The translations under genes were made by a program, and so were the position numbers. A stretch of 40,118 bases of DNA from a bacterium (lineage in GTDB: Bacteria > Patescibacteriota > Saccharimonadia > Saccharimonadales > UBA4665), in the NCBI GenBank assembly GCA_021850365.1, contig JAJZMH010000009.1, forward strand, positions 1 to 40,118. The letters are read 5' to 3'. This document shows positions 18,701-26,351 of the stretch, piece after piece. The notes under the pieces are model-generated. The model was not told the DNA's origin and did not search any database. It was given only the letters and a program-made list of their open reading frames with translations. Every line of letters begins with the position of its first letter. Position 1 is the stretch's first letter.

Positions 18701-19325
18701 CCAATTTAAGAATTTGTTGGTTTATTTTAAACTGTTCCTGTTGATATGTTGGATGGTGGAGGTGGCCGTGATCCTGAATTTCAAGATAATAATCATCCTC
18801 AAATATTTCTTTATAGAATAGAGCTATTTTTTTAGCTTCTTGGTATTGATCATTCTTTAGCGCATTGCCAATCTCACTACCCATACAACCACTTAATACA
18901 ATTATTCCGTTGTGATATTGTTTTAGGAGTTGATGATCTATTCTTGGTTTATAATAATATCCTTCTAAATTGGCAATACTTGAGAGTTTAATTAAGTTAT
19001 GATATCCCTGGTCGTTTTTTGCTAGCAAAATTAAATGGTAATTCTGCTTGTCTTTGTTAACATCTTTATCTGATATGGTTCTAGATGCAACGTAAGCTTC
19101 CATGCCTAAAATTGGATTTATACCAGCTTTTTTAGACTCCTTATAGAACTCGATTAACCCGGATAAGGTACCATGATCCGTTACGGCAACAGCGTTCATA
19201 CCCTTATTTTTAACTAACTCAACCATTTGTGGAATCTTTGTCAATCCATCAAGCAAACTGTATTCAGTATGATTGTGTAAATGGACAAAATCGGTATACT
19301 TTATTTTTTCTATTTGTTTTGGCAC
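15753..19325 (-). CDS. dnaE: DNA polymerase III alpha subunit
   Basis: The replicative DNA polymerase catalytic subunit. The 1190 residues begin with a PHP domain (FVHLHNHTEYSLLDG, VAVTDHGTLSG). The polymerase core carries GRGSAAGSIVSYAL near 390 and the catalytic-aspartate motif MPDIDIDIQDTRR near 424-436. Fingers (YGVIVYQEQIIQMLQ, SFNKAHATCYAMIAYY), a helix-hairpin-helix region and a C-terminal OB fold (about 1000-1080) follow. Length and order fit DnaE1. The start is GTG at 19325. Its Shine-Dalgarno GGAGG lies in the loop of a 6-bp hairpin. It may be a monocistronic unit. Confidence 0.97.
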   Translation of the reverse strand: MPKQIEKIKYTDFVHLHNHTEYSLLDGLTKIPQMVELVKNKGMNAVAVTDHGTLSGLIEFYKESKKAGINPILGMEAYVASRTISDKDVNKDKQNYHLILLAKNDQGYHNLIKLSSIANLEGYYYKPRIDHQLLKQYHNGIIVLSGCMGSEIGNALKNDQYQEAKKIALFYKEIFEDDYYLEIQDHGHLHHPTYQQEQFKINQQILKLAKELNIKVVLTADAHYLLKEDKIIHEILLCVQTNSLLSQKNRFSLEDFDLHLTPPAEIFERWGKDNPEVILNTKEISQKCKVDISFSESLIPKFLLPKGVSEDQYLKDLVYKGIYKKYLDKNITKIDYLQIKKDIPKDIYERTEYEIDVISKMKYTGYFLIVQDFINWGKGQGIIFGPGRGSAAGSIVSYALNITEIDPIRFNLIFERFLNPSRISMPDIDIDIQDTRRDEVIEYCVSKYGKDRVANIVTFGRMAARNAVRDVARVLEVPYADADRLAKLIPPPNQGRHTPLNVLLQENRELIEEYKQNPQSKKILDYAKRIEGTIRSHGVHAAGVVIAPTSISDHVPLEMAQKGVIATQYPMGPIEELGLLKIDFLGLSNLTTIKNCLRILKKVYSLDIDLSTVALDDPKTLDLFKEGKTTGVFQFESTGMKRYLKELKPNRFEDIIAMNALYRPGPMLEIPNYIKGKNNPESITYLSDLLKPVLEDTYGVIVYQEQIIQMLQIIAGYSAGEADLIRKAIGKKNKDIMKNEYPNFIKKAGINGLTKSSAEKLWSLIQPFADYSFNKAHATCYAMIAYYTAYLKANYPLAFMASLLSSDYDDKDRLAIEIKEANKLNIDILPPDLNESFVEFGINKDLNKIRYSLNAIKNVGTSAAEHIVETRGDQPFKSIEDFLSRIDPRIVNKKVLESLIKTGTFDSFENRLILSENIDQLIVYSNAIAKNKTNNQLSIFNLTEQATDVSQKLNLNKNIDTKNSAQTYLVWERELLGMYLSKHPLEDNKEMILKFNSDLNKLDDLRQDSILKIIGIIQNIHNITTKKNQKMAFIKIETINQEFEAIIFPKQFMEYENILNSSNIYEFKLKLAKDSLRGNSLIIESIKLFDQEEKETKDEDFNGPGAKSIKETIANKPNKLYLKVDNLDNSKLLVSIKEVLDKDKGSVKVILVYTENNQKKAIQLPDRIECTKNQLDKFEFLVGQENVVIK

Positions 19326-19327
19326 CA

Positions 19328-19348
19328 GATAACCCTCCGTCAGTTATC
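19328..19348 (-). promoter_or_regulatory. Hairpin presenting the dnaE ribosome-binding site
   Basis: On the minus strand GATAAC and GTTATC (plus-strand 19343-19348 and 19328-19333) can pair around a 9-nt loop that contains GGAGG. The GTG start follows 2 nt after the stem. The Shine-Dalgarno site would be displayed in the loop, not hidden in the stem. Confidence 0.4.
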
Positions 19349-19363
19349 ACTCAATTTAATTAA

Positions 19364-19391
19364 AGTATATATTTTTTATGCTTATTGTAAT
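19364..19391 (-). promoter_or_regulatory. Possible dnaE promoter
   Basis: On the minus strand ATTACA (19386-19391), a 16-nt spacer and TATACT (19364-19369). The -10 is close to consensus and the -35 is weak. It lies between the galU stop and dnaE start. Confidence 0.35.
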
Positions 19392-19401
19392 AGGCTAACT
19401 T

Positions 19402-20301
19402 TTACAACAGAATTTTAGATTTAAGGTACTCTTTAAGTTCAGGTCCAATATCTTTACGCATCAGAGCAAAATCAAAGACTGTTTTATGATAATCAAGAAC
19501 ATTACCTACATCATAATATTTACCATTAGCAATCTTAAGAGCGTACATTTTTTGTTTATGCTTCAAGGCTAAATTAAGGGCTTCATTGGCATAAAATTCT
19601 TTTCCTTGCTTAAGATATTTTTGATATTGGTGGAAATATTTCAAAACATTTTTGGTTAATATAAATCCACTTACAGTCGCTAGTTTAGATGGTGCTTTCT
19701 TAATACCTGGTTTTTCAACTATTTTATCTACCAATAAAACATTCTTATCTATTTCTTTTCCGGAACAAAATCCATATTTTGAATAATCATCTGGATTATT
19801 TACTTCAATTGTACTAATTATTGGTGCCCTATATTTGTTATAAGCCTCAAGCATCTGTCCAAACCGAACGGGATTGGAAATAAAGAAATCATCACTCCAG
19901 GTATAATAAAATGGTTCATCTCCTAATAAATGCTCAGAGTTTAAAAGAGGAGTTGCAGATCCATAAACTCCTTTCTGACGAATATAAATAAAATTAGCTA
20001 AATCTGATATCTTTTCAACCTCATTAACTAAATGCATTTTTTTCTGACCACCTTGCATTAAATTAGTAATTAAGCTTTCGGTAGGTCGATCAAAATGATC
20101 TTCAATAGCACGTTTTGTATATCCTGTTACGATAATTATATCCTTAACACCTACACTTACTAACTCTTCTACTACGTATTGAATAATTGGTTTATTAATT
20201 AAGGGAAGCATTTCTTTGGGCATGGCTTTGGTTTGGGGAAGAAACCGGGTTCCAAATCCTGCTGCTGCTATAACTGCTTTTGTAATTACTTTTTTAGCCA
20301 T
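19402..20301 (-). CDS. galU: UTP-glucose-1-phosphate uridylyltransferase
   Basis: Makes UDP-glucose from UTP and glucose-1-phosphate for glycan synthesis. The nucleotide-binding signature AAGFGTRFLPQTKAMPKEML is at residues 13-32. The GalU-type KRAIEDHFDRP and YGSATPLLNSEHLLGDEPFYYTWSDD regions follow, the latter holding the metal-binding Asp. At 299 residues it is full length. Its ATG overlaps the gatB stop by one base (TAATG), so it is the last gene of the gatC-gatA-X-gatB-galU operon and probably translationally coupled. Confidence 0.95.
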   Translation of the reverse strand: MAKKVITKAVIAAAGFGTRFLPQTKAMPKEMLPLINKPIIQYVVEELVSVGVKDIIIVTGYTKRAIEDHFDRPTESLITNLMQGGQKKMHLVNEVEKISDLANFIYIRQKGVYGSATPLLNSEHLLGDEPFYYTWSDDFFISNPVRFGQMLEAYNKYRAPIISTIEVNNPDDYSKYGFCSGKEIDKNVLLVDKIVEKPGIKKAPSKLATVSGFILTKNVLKYFHQYQKYLKQGKEFYANEALNLALKHKQKMYALKIANGKYYDVGNVLDYHKTVFDFALMRKDIGPELKEYLKSKILL

Positions 20302-21758
20302 TACTCCTCCTTTTTAATCTGTTCATTAAGAAGCTTGTTGATAAGTACTGGATTGGCTTGACCTTTAGTTTCTTTCATAATTTGTCCAATAAGAAAGCCG
20401 ATTGCTTTTTGCACTCCTGCTTTAATGTCTTCTACAACTTTAGGATTTTCTAAAATTACCTTCTTAACGACCTCATTAAGTTGATCAAGGTCGGAGTTTT
20501 GGACTAGTTTATTTTGCGCAATATATTGGTCGATATCTGGTAATTTATCCAGTTTTAGAATATCTTTAATTAAAACTTTTATATTTGATGAACTAATTAT
20601 GTTTTGTCTAGCTAGAGAACTAATTTTTAAATAGAGCTGCTGTCTTTGATCAATACTTAATATTGGAGCTTCTGAATTTTTAATTTCTGGCATTTCAATA
20701 TTAACTATGTAATTTGATATTAATTTAGCATCCTGAGGATCAAGAGTAACTATAAATTGAAGATTACTAAATTGATTATCTAATCCATCTTCAAGAAGTG
20801 AATAGATTATAGACTCATCCAGATTTAATTTTTTTAGTTTATCAATCCAATAATCTGGGAGTAAGGGCATACTTTGTTTAATATTAGCTATATACATATC
20901 ATCTAAAATTACTGGTGGCAGATCTGGATCGGGCATATAGCGATAATCATCAGCATTCTCTTTGCTGCGCATTAAATAAGTAATTCCTTTATTATCATCC
21001 CATCCCCTCGTTTCTTGATGGACTTGCTGATTATTTTTTAAGAGTTCTACTTGCCTTTTATATTCATAATTAATTGCTCTCTCAATTGATCTAAAACTAT
21101 TAAGGTTTTTTATCTCAGCTCTTTTTCCCAAGTTCTCATCCTTAGAAACACTGACGTTCACGTCAAAACGCATATTACCAAAAAAAAGATTACCGACAGT
21201 AACGTCTGCATAACGCATTAACAAATATAGAGTTTGGGCATACTGCTTAGCTTGCAAGGCAGACTTTATATCGGGTTCTGAGACAATTTCAAGAAGAGGT
21301 GTTCCTGCTCTATTTAAGTCAACTAGTGAGTAATCAGTCCCTTCTGGATGAATGCTTTTGCCGGCATCTGATTCTAAATGTGCTCTTGTAATTCCTATTT
21401 TAACAATTTGGTCATTGCTCAAAAAATTAACACTACCACCTAATATTATTGGTTGGTCATACTGAGAGATCTGATATCCCATAGGTAAATCTGGATAAAA
21501 ATAGTGTTTACGATCAAATTTAGAAAACTTTTGAGGTTGGCTATTGAGGGCAAATGCAGCTCGTGAAGCTAATTTTATAGCATCCTTATTCAAAACAGGT
21601 AGAGCACCAGGAAGGCCGAAATCAATATGATTAACGTCAACATTTGGTCTTGATTGATCGTCCTGATTAAGAGACCCTGAAAACAATTTAGTCTTGGTTT
21701 TTAATTGAACATGACATTCAATTCCAATAGTTAGTTTATATTCATTTTCTTCTGTCAT
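20301..21758 (-). CDS. gatB: Asp-tRNA(Asn)/Glu-tRNA(Gln) amidotransferase subunit B
   Basis: GatB binds misacylated tRNA and holds the kinase site of the GatCAB complex, which makes Gln-tRNA and/or Asn-tRNA. The 485 residues start with LTIGIECHVQLKTKTKLFSGS and contain DFGLPGALPVLN, FDRKHYFYPDLPMGYQISQ and YRYMPDPDLPP, all typical of GatB. The C-terminal YqeY-like tail (about 410-485) for tRNA contact is present. The start overlaps the end of the upstream membrane protein gene by 17 bp. Confidence 0.97.
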   Translation of the reverse strand: MTEENEYKLTIGIECHVQLKTKTKLFSGSLNQDDQSRPNVDVNHIDFGLPGALPVLNKDAIKLASRAAFALNSQPQKFSKFDRKHYFYPDLPMGYQISQYDQPIILGGSVNFLSNDQIVKIGITRAHLESDAGKSIHPEGTDYSLVDLNRAGTPLLEIVSEPDIKSALQAKQYAQTLYLLMRYADVTVGNLFFGNMRFDVNVSVSKDENLGKRAEIKNLNSFRSIERAINYEYKRQVELLKNNQQVHQETRGWDDNKGITYLMRSKENADDYRYMPDPDLPPVILDDMYIANIKQSMPLLPDYWIDKLKKLNLDESIIYSLLEDGLDNQFSNLQFIVTLDPQDAKLISNYIVNIEMPEIKNSEAPILSIDQRQQLYLKISSLARQNIISSSNIKVLIKDILKLDKLPDIDQYIAQNKLVQNSDLDQLNEVVKKVILENPKVVEDIKAGVQKAIGFLIGQIMKETKGQANPVLINKLLNEQIKKEE

Positions 21759-22179
21759 TGTCTTTTTTTACTATTTTTAATGCATTTAGATCAACTAAGG
21801 CTTGTTTGAAACCATTAAGTGCTTTAATTATTTGACTCTTAGTAAATTTATTAATATTCTCTTCTGTGATTTTATTAGATAGCTTATGAGCGTACCAAAT
21901 ATCCTCAGAATCTTTGAACTTCTTTTGAGCAGATACTAATTTTTCACCAACTGAATTACCTTTATAGTGAGCCTTAGTTAGAGCTTCGTCTAAGAGTTTA
22001 TCGGCATCAACTATTGCTTTGTACCAAAGTTTTTTTTCCCTTAAATAAGAAACTAACCTCAACCAATTTTCTAAATAATACTTCGGATTAATTAATTTGT
22101 TTTTATATCTTCTTAAACCAATATATAAAACGAGACAAAGTAAAACTAGAAGAATTATGTAATATAAGACTATAAGCAT
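21742..22179 (-). CDS. Membrane-anchored helical protein between gatA and gatB, function unknown
   Basis: I do not recognise a named family. The 145 residues begin with one hydrophobic helix (about 3-22). A charged, helical soluble part follows (NWLRLVSYLREKKLWYKAIVDADKLLDEAL, later IIKALNGFKQALVDLNAL), reminiscent of a small helical-repeat domain. It overlaps gatA by 10 bp and gatB by 17 bp, so it is locked into the amidotransferase operon. The tight overlaps imply cotranslation with the complex, but a functional link is only an inference. Confidence 0.85.
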   Translation of the reverse strand: MLIVLYYIILLVLLCLVLYIGLRRYKNKLINPKYYLENWLRLVSYLREKKLWYKAIVDADKLLDEALTKAHYKGNSVGEKLVSAQKKFKDSEDIWYAHKLSNKITEENINKFTKSQIIKALNGFKQALVDLNALKIVKKDNDRRK

Positions 22180-23597
22180 ATTTCATCCTCAATTTGGTTA
22201 CAAAAATCTAATAATTGATTATCCTTAGTAATTGGAGCCATAATTTGTAGTCCAACTGGTAAGTTATCAACCATACCAACTGGCATACTGATTGCTGGGA
22301 TACCAACTAAATTAGCCGCTACAGTCATAATATCATTTAAATACATTTCCAATTTAGAATTGCTTTTCTCGCCTATTTTAAAAGCTGTATCTGGAACCGT
22401 TGGTCCTAATAAGAAATCATAGCTATTAAAAACTTGATTAAAATCATTAATTAATTTTGTTCTCACGGTTTGTGCCTTTTTATAGTAAGCATCATAATAA
22501 CCACTACTCAAAACGTATGTACCAATCATTATTCGTGTTTTGGCTTCATCGCCAAATCCATTTGTTCGAGATTTTAAATAACTCTCATCTAAATTTTGGG
22601 CATCTGGATAACTATATCCAAATCTTTGCCCATCATATCTACTTAAGTTAGAAGCAATTTCGGCAGGACATAAAACATAATAGACTGCTAAGGCTAGATC
22701 TAGACTTGGAATGCTTACTTCTTGAACATTAACTCCTAAAAATTTTAACTTAGCAATACTAGATAATATAGTCTCCTTAACCTTAGGATTGATATTATCC
22801 GATAAATATTCTTTAATTATGCCTACTTTAATTGATTTAAAATCTATCTTTTCTAGGTTACTTGTAATCCTATATTGATCGGGTAAAGTTGTGCTATCTA
22901 GTGGATCATTGCCGGAAATTACACTACTTACTCTTTTAGAATCGGAGACATTTTTAGTAAATGTACCAATTGTATCTAAACTACTTCCCATGGCCACAAC
23001 TCCAGATCTACTCACCATCCCATAACTAGGTTTAAAGCCAACTACCCCGCAAAAACTAGCTGGTTGACGGATCGATCCACCTGTATCCGTACCCAAACTA
23101 AAGGGAACAAGATCTAGGGCAACGCTGGCTGCTGAGCCTCCCGAACTTCCACCTGCCACTCGATTTATGTCATGAGGATTTTTTGTTATAAAGAAATCAC
23201 TGTTTTCGGTACTTGATCCATGAGCAAAAGCATCCATATTCGCTTTTGCAACGCAAATGGCACCCTCATCTTCAAGTCGGTTAATTGCACTAGCCTGATA
23301 AGGGGCATAAAAGCCTTTTAGAATATTAGAGGCTGCAGTAGTTTGAACGTCAAATACTAAAAAATTATCTTTAGCTATAAATGGAACACCGGCTAATATT
23401 CCTACTTTTTTATTGGCTTTAATATCTTGATCTATTTTATTAGCTTTATCTAGGGCTTCTTTATCTAAGGTCGAGATTATGGCGTTATACTGACTATTTT
23501 TTTGAATATTATCTAGGGCTAATTGAACATTTAAAAGTGCACTATTTTCACCACTTAAAACAGCACTAACAATATCGTCTATCTTGGGCCAACTCAT
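22170..23597 (-). CDS. gatA: Asp-tRNA(Asn)/Glu-tRNA(Gln) amidotransferase subunit A
   Basis: The amidase subunit that releases ammonia from glutamine for GatB. The amidase signature is intact: the catalytic Lys lies in GVPFIAKDNF, and GGSSGGSAASVALDLVPFSLGTDTGGSIRQPASFCG carries the Ser-cis-Ser-Lys catalytic serines. At 475 residues it is full length. Its ATG overlaps the gatC stop (ATGA), indicating translational coupling. Confidence 0.97.
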   Translation of the reverse strand: MSWPKIDDIVSAVLSGENSALLNVQLALDNIQKNSQYNAIISTLDKEALDKANKIDQDIKANKKVGILAGVPFIAKDNFLVFDVQTTAASNILKGFYAPYQASAINRLEDEGAICVAKANMDAFAHGSSTENSDFFITKNPHDINRVAGGSSGGSAASVALDLVPFSLGTDTGGSIRQPASFCGVVGFKPSYGMVSRSGVVAMGSSLDTIGTFTKNVSDSKRVSSVISGNDPLDSTTLPDQYRITSNLEKIDFKSIKVGIIKEYLSDNINPKVKETILSSIAKLKFLGVNVQEVSIPSLDLALAVYYVLCPAEIASNLSRYDGQRFGYSYPDAQNLDESYLKSRTNGFGDEAKTRIMIGTYVLSSGYYDAYYKKAQTVRTKLINDFNQVFNSYDFLLGPTVPDTAFKIGEKSNSKLEMYLNDIMTVAANLVGIPAISMPVGMVDNLPVGLQIMAPITKDNQLLDFCNQIEDEICL

Positions 23598-23890
23598 TCA
23601 ATTACTCTTTTAACTTGTATAAAATTATCCTTAACTTTGGGTACATTTTCTAGTAGTGATTTTGGATCATATCCATATTCAATTCTTTGATCTTCTCTTG
23701 TAATATTATTAAGTCCGTTAACAGAAATTGTTGGATCTAAATTAGAAGTATCAACAGAATTTAGTTTTTGAACGTATTCAATAATTTCACTTAATTCTTC
23801 AGAATATTTTGAAATTTCATCTTTTGTTAGCTCTAATTTAGCTAATTTAGCAATTTTAATAACATCTTCCTTAGTTATCGCTTTGTCCAT
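23594..23890 (-). CDS. gatC: Asp-tRNA(Asn)/Glu-tRNA(Gln) amidotransferase subunit C
   Basis: The small subunit that wraps around GatA and stabilises the complex. The 98 residues match GatC: ITKEDVIKIAKLAKLELTKDEISKYSEELSEIIEYVQKLNSVDT, then an extended segment ending LLENVPKVKDNFIQVKRVIE. It is the first gene of the operon. The promoter CTGACA-18-TATAAT ends 10 nt before the ATG, predicting a nearly leaderless mRNA. It stops with TGA inside ATGA. Confidence 0.96.
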   Translation of the reverse strand: MDKAITKEDVIKIAKLAKLELTKDEISKYSEELSEIIEYVQKLNSVDTSNLDPTISVNGLNNITREDQRIEYGYDPKSLLENVPKVKDNFIQVKRVIE

Positions 23891-23900
23891 ATTTAAATCT

Positions 23901-23930
23901 ATTATACAAAATTTAGGTCTAATTTGTCAG
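23901..23930 (-). promoter_or_regulatory. Promoter for gatC operon, leaderless layout
   Basis: On the minus strand CTGACA (23925-23930), an 18-nt spacer and TATAAT (23901-23906). Ten bases separate the -10 box from the gatC ATG. It lies back to back with the plus-strand promoter at 23938-23965. Confidence 0.65.
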
Positions 23931-23937
23931 TATTTTA

Positions 23938-23965
23938 TTGACAATAAAGATATAAGATCTAATAT
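23938..23965 (+). promoter_or_regulatory. Promoter for the structured leader and 71-residue protein
   Basis: TTGACA (23938-23943, perfect), a 16-nt spacer and TAATAT (23960-23965). Transcription would start near 23972, just before the first helix of the leader. Confidence 0.55.
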
Positions 23966-23971
23966 ATAAAA

Positions 23972-24124
23972 TATGTATAGCTTAACTAGAGAACTAATTT
24001 CTAGACTCTTATGCCTTAGACTACTAGGGCTGTACTTTAGTTAAGCTAGTCTCCATCAATAAAAATATAAAGTACAGCCACCAAATCTTAAAGAGACTAG
24101 TAATATTTTAAATAAGGAGAAAAA
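23972..24124 (+). ncRNA. Structured 5' leader, candidate cis-regulatory RNA
   Basis: The roughly 150-nt leader holds three perfect complementary pairs. Helix A is 23978-23988 with 24038-24048 (11 bp). Helix B is 24028-24039 with 24068-24079 (12 bp, half G-C). Helix C is 24046-24053 with 24093-24100 (8 bp). The arms interleave, so A and C can coexist after slight trimming, while B crosses both and shares bases with A. This gives either a pseudoknot or two alternative states. Bases 24050-24054 (TCTCC) can pair either with helix C's 3' arm or with the Shine-Dalgarno GGAGA at 24116-24120. I do not recognise any known riboswitch class. Boundaries are inferred from the promoter and start codon. Confidence 0.55.
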
Positions 24125-24340
24125 ATGGAAAAAGGATATGAAAATAGTCCAAATAACCCAATTGATTATAGTGCAATTATTAATTTCTTAGAGGAAAATA
24201 ATTATATTATGAAGGATATTTTAGAAAATTTTGATCAAACTGGATTAGGAATAATTGACTCAGAACAATTTAATAAATTCGTTTATAACGCATTAAAAAT
24301 ACAAGAAGAACGAAATAATTTTAATAATAGACCAGCTTAA
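24125..24340 (+). CDS. Small acidic protein with a degenerate EF-hand-like loop
   Basis: A 71-residue protein I cannot assign to a named family. Residues 37-48 (DQTGLGIIDSEQ) resemble an EF-hand loop: Asp at position 1, Gly at 6, Ile at 8 and Asp at 9. However, position 5 is Leu and position 12 is Gln, not Glu. Helix-like flanks (YSAIINFLEENNYIMKDILENF and FNKFVYNALKIQEERNNF) fit a helix-loop-helix. No signal peptide or membrane helix is present. AAGGAGA at 24114-24120 gives a strong ribosome-binding site 4 nt from the ATG. The gene has its own promoter and a long structured leader, and its stop overlaps the convergent uvrB end by 3 bp. Calcium binding is uncertain. Confidence 0.8.
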   Translation: MEKGYENSPNNPIDYSAIINFLEENNYIMKDILENFDQTGLGIIDSEQFNKFVYNALKIQEERNNFNNRPA

Positions 24341-26310
24341 GAATTTAGATCTTTAATTAAATCCCTAAGTTTTGCTGCTTCTTCAAACTGAAGATTTTTT
24401 GCAGCAAATTCCATCTGGGTGTTTAATTGATTAATAATGTTCGATTTTTCGTTTTCGGTTAGTTTTAATTTATTGAAGTTTATAAATTGATCATTTTTCT
24501 TAGGGTTTAGGATAGAACTATCAAATAAGTTAGGTTTATGATTACTTTTGGTAATGCTTGTTGGCGTTATAGAGTGTTTGTTGTTAAATTCAGATTGAAT
24601 TTTCCTTCTATAATTTGTCTTATCTAATGCATTTTGAATGCTTTTGGTAATAACATCGGCAAACATGATTACTTTCCCATCAATATGTCTTGCTGCCCTT
24701 CCAATTGTCTGGATTAAAGCTTGCTCGCTCCTAAGGAAACCTTCTTTATCGGCATCAAGAATAATAACTAGGGATACTTCAGGAAGATCAAGGCCTTCTC
24801 TTAATAGATTAATACCTACTAATACGTCATAGACTCCTTTTCGTAAATCATCGAGTATACCGGTTCTATCTAAAGTATCAATATCACTATGGATATAAGC
24901 TACTTTAAATTTTAGATTCTCTAAATATTCACTTAAATTCTCTGACATTCGCTTAGTTAATGTTGTTATGAGAACTCTTTGGTTTTTGGCTATTCTTTTC
25001 TTAATTTCTGATATTATTTTATCAATTTGATTTGACGTTGGTAGGATTTCTATTTCAGGATCTATTAATCCAGTTGGTCTAATAATTTGTTCTACTACCT
25101 GACTACTTCTAGAAAGTTCAAAATCTGCTGGTGTAGCGCTTACGTATATAACTCTATTGATATGTTTTTGAAATTCAATAAATGTTAAAGGTCTATTATC
25201 TAGGGCACTAGGAAGTCTAAAACCGTAATCGACCAATACTTTTTTACGAGCTAAATCACCATTATACATACCTCTTATTTGGGGAATAGTCATATGTGAT
25301 TCATCGATAAACAAAAGGAAGTCATCAGGGAAATAATCTAATAAAGTTGCTGGTTGAACTCCTGGTTCACGAGAAGTTAAATACCGGGAATAATTTTCAA
25401 TTCCTTTAACAAAACCTATTTCTTGAAGCATTTCTAAATCAAAATTAGTTTTTTGTTCTAATCTTTGTGCTTCGAGTAATTTATTATTTTCTTTAAAATA
25501 TTTTAATCTAGTTTCTAATTCAGCTTTAATTTGACTAGTAGCTATTTCCATTCTTTGTTTAGGTGTAACAAAGTGAGAACTTGGATAGATATCCAGAAAC
25601 TGAAGATTGGCTATTAATTCACCAGTAATTGGATTAAATGAACTTATTTTTTCTATCTGATCACCAAAAAAATGAATCCGGTATCCCAAATCATCACTAG
25701 CTAAGAAAATATCAACAATATCCCCTCTTACCCTAAACGTACCTCTTTTAAAATCTAAATCATTTCGTTGATATTGAATATCTGTTAACTGTCTTAACAA
25801 TTTATCTCTATTTTTTTGCTCATTAAGCTTAATATTAATTTTTAAATCTGAATAATTTTCTACCGAGCCTATTCCATATATACAACTTACGCTGGCTACA
25901 ATAATAACGTCTTTTCTTGATAATAAATCATCCGTTGCGCGGTGTCTTAATCGATCAATCTCATCATTAATCTTTGAGTCTTTTTCAATATAAGTATCCG
26001 AACTCGGAATATATGCCTCTGGTTGATAATAATCAAAATAGGAAACAAAATAATTGACTGCAGAATTTGGAAAGAATTGTTTAAATTCAAAATATAATTG
26101 AGCAGCTAGTGTTTTGTTATGGCTTATTATTAAAGTAGGTTTATTATACTTCTTTATAATATTAGCCATTGAAAAGGTTTTTCCTGAACCCGTTACTCCA
26201 AGTAAAGTTTGTTCTTTATACCCTTTGTTTAAACCATCTAACAATTGAGTAACGGCTTTAGGCTGATCACCAGCTAAATTAAAATCTGCTTTTAAATCAA
26301 AACTTGACAT
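24337..26310 (-). CDS. uvrB: Excinuclease ABC subunit B
   Basis: The damage-verifying helicase-like subunit of nucleotide excision repair. Walker A GVTGSGKT is at 38-45. The damage-clamping beta-hairpin region YFDYYQPEAYIPSSDTYIEKD follows, then helicase motifs (FIDESHMT, YVSATPADFE, LLREGLDLPEVSLV, QTIGRAARH) and a C-terminal UVR motif (FAAKNLQFEEAAKLRDLI, about 635-652) for UvrA/UvrC contact. At 657 residues it is full length. The -10 TATACT (26321-26326) lies 10 nt before the ATG and no Shine-Dalgarno site is seen. Confidence 0.97.
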   Translation of the reverse strand: MSSFDLKADFNLAGDQPKAVTQLLDGLNKGYKEQTLLGVTGSGKTFSMANIIKKYNKPTLIISHNKTLAAQLYFEFKQFFPNSAVNYFVSYFDYYQPEAYIPSSDTYIEKDSKINDEIDRLRHRATDDLLSRKDVIIVASVSCIYGIGSVENYSDLKINIKLNEQKNRDKLLRQLTDIQYQRNDLDFKRGTFRVRGDIVDIFLASDDLGYRIHFFGDQIEKISSFNPITGELIANLQFLDIYPSSHFVTPKQRMEIATSQIKAELETRLKYFKENNKLLEAQRLEQKTNFDLEMLQEIGFVKGIENYSRYLTSREPGVQPATLLDYFPDDFLLFIDESHMTIPQIRGMYNGDLARKKVLVDYGFRLPSALDNRPLTFIEFQKHINRVIYVSATPADFELSRSSQVVEQIIRPTGLIDPEIEILPTSNQIDKIISEIKKRIAKNQRVLITTLTKRMSENLSEYLENLKFKVAYIHSDIDTLDRTGILDDLRKGVYDVLVGINLLREGLDLPEVSLVIILDADKEGFLRSEQALIQTIGRAARHIDGKVIMFADVITKSIQNALDKTNYRRKIQSEFNNKHSITPTSITKSNHKPNLFDSSILNPKKNDQFINFNKLKLTENEKSNIINQLNTQMEFAAKNLQFEEAAKLRDLIKDLNS

Positions 26311-26320
26311 CTTACTTTTA

Positions 26321-26326
26321 AGTATA
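26321..26326 (-). promoter_or_regulatory. -10 box for uvrB, leaderless layout
   Basis: TATACT on the minus strand, 10 nt before the uvrB ATG. No convincing -35 box is visible. Confidence 0.35.
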
Positions 26327-26351
26327 TATAAAAGATGCTCTAAATAATAAA

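Noticed and set aside
23924-23944. Inverted repeat TTGTCA...TGACAA with 9-nt spacer, operator-like
   Set aside because: It is explained by two back-to-back -35 boxes, CTGACA for gatC and TTGACA for the plus-strand gene.
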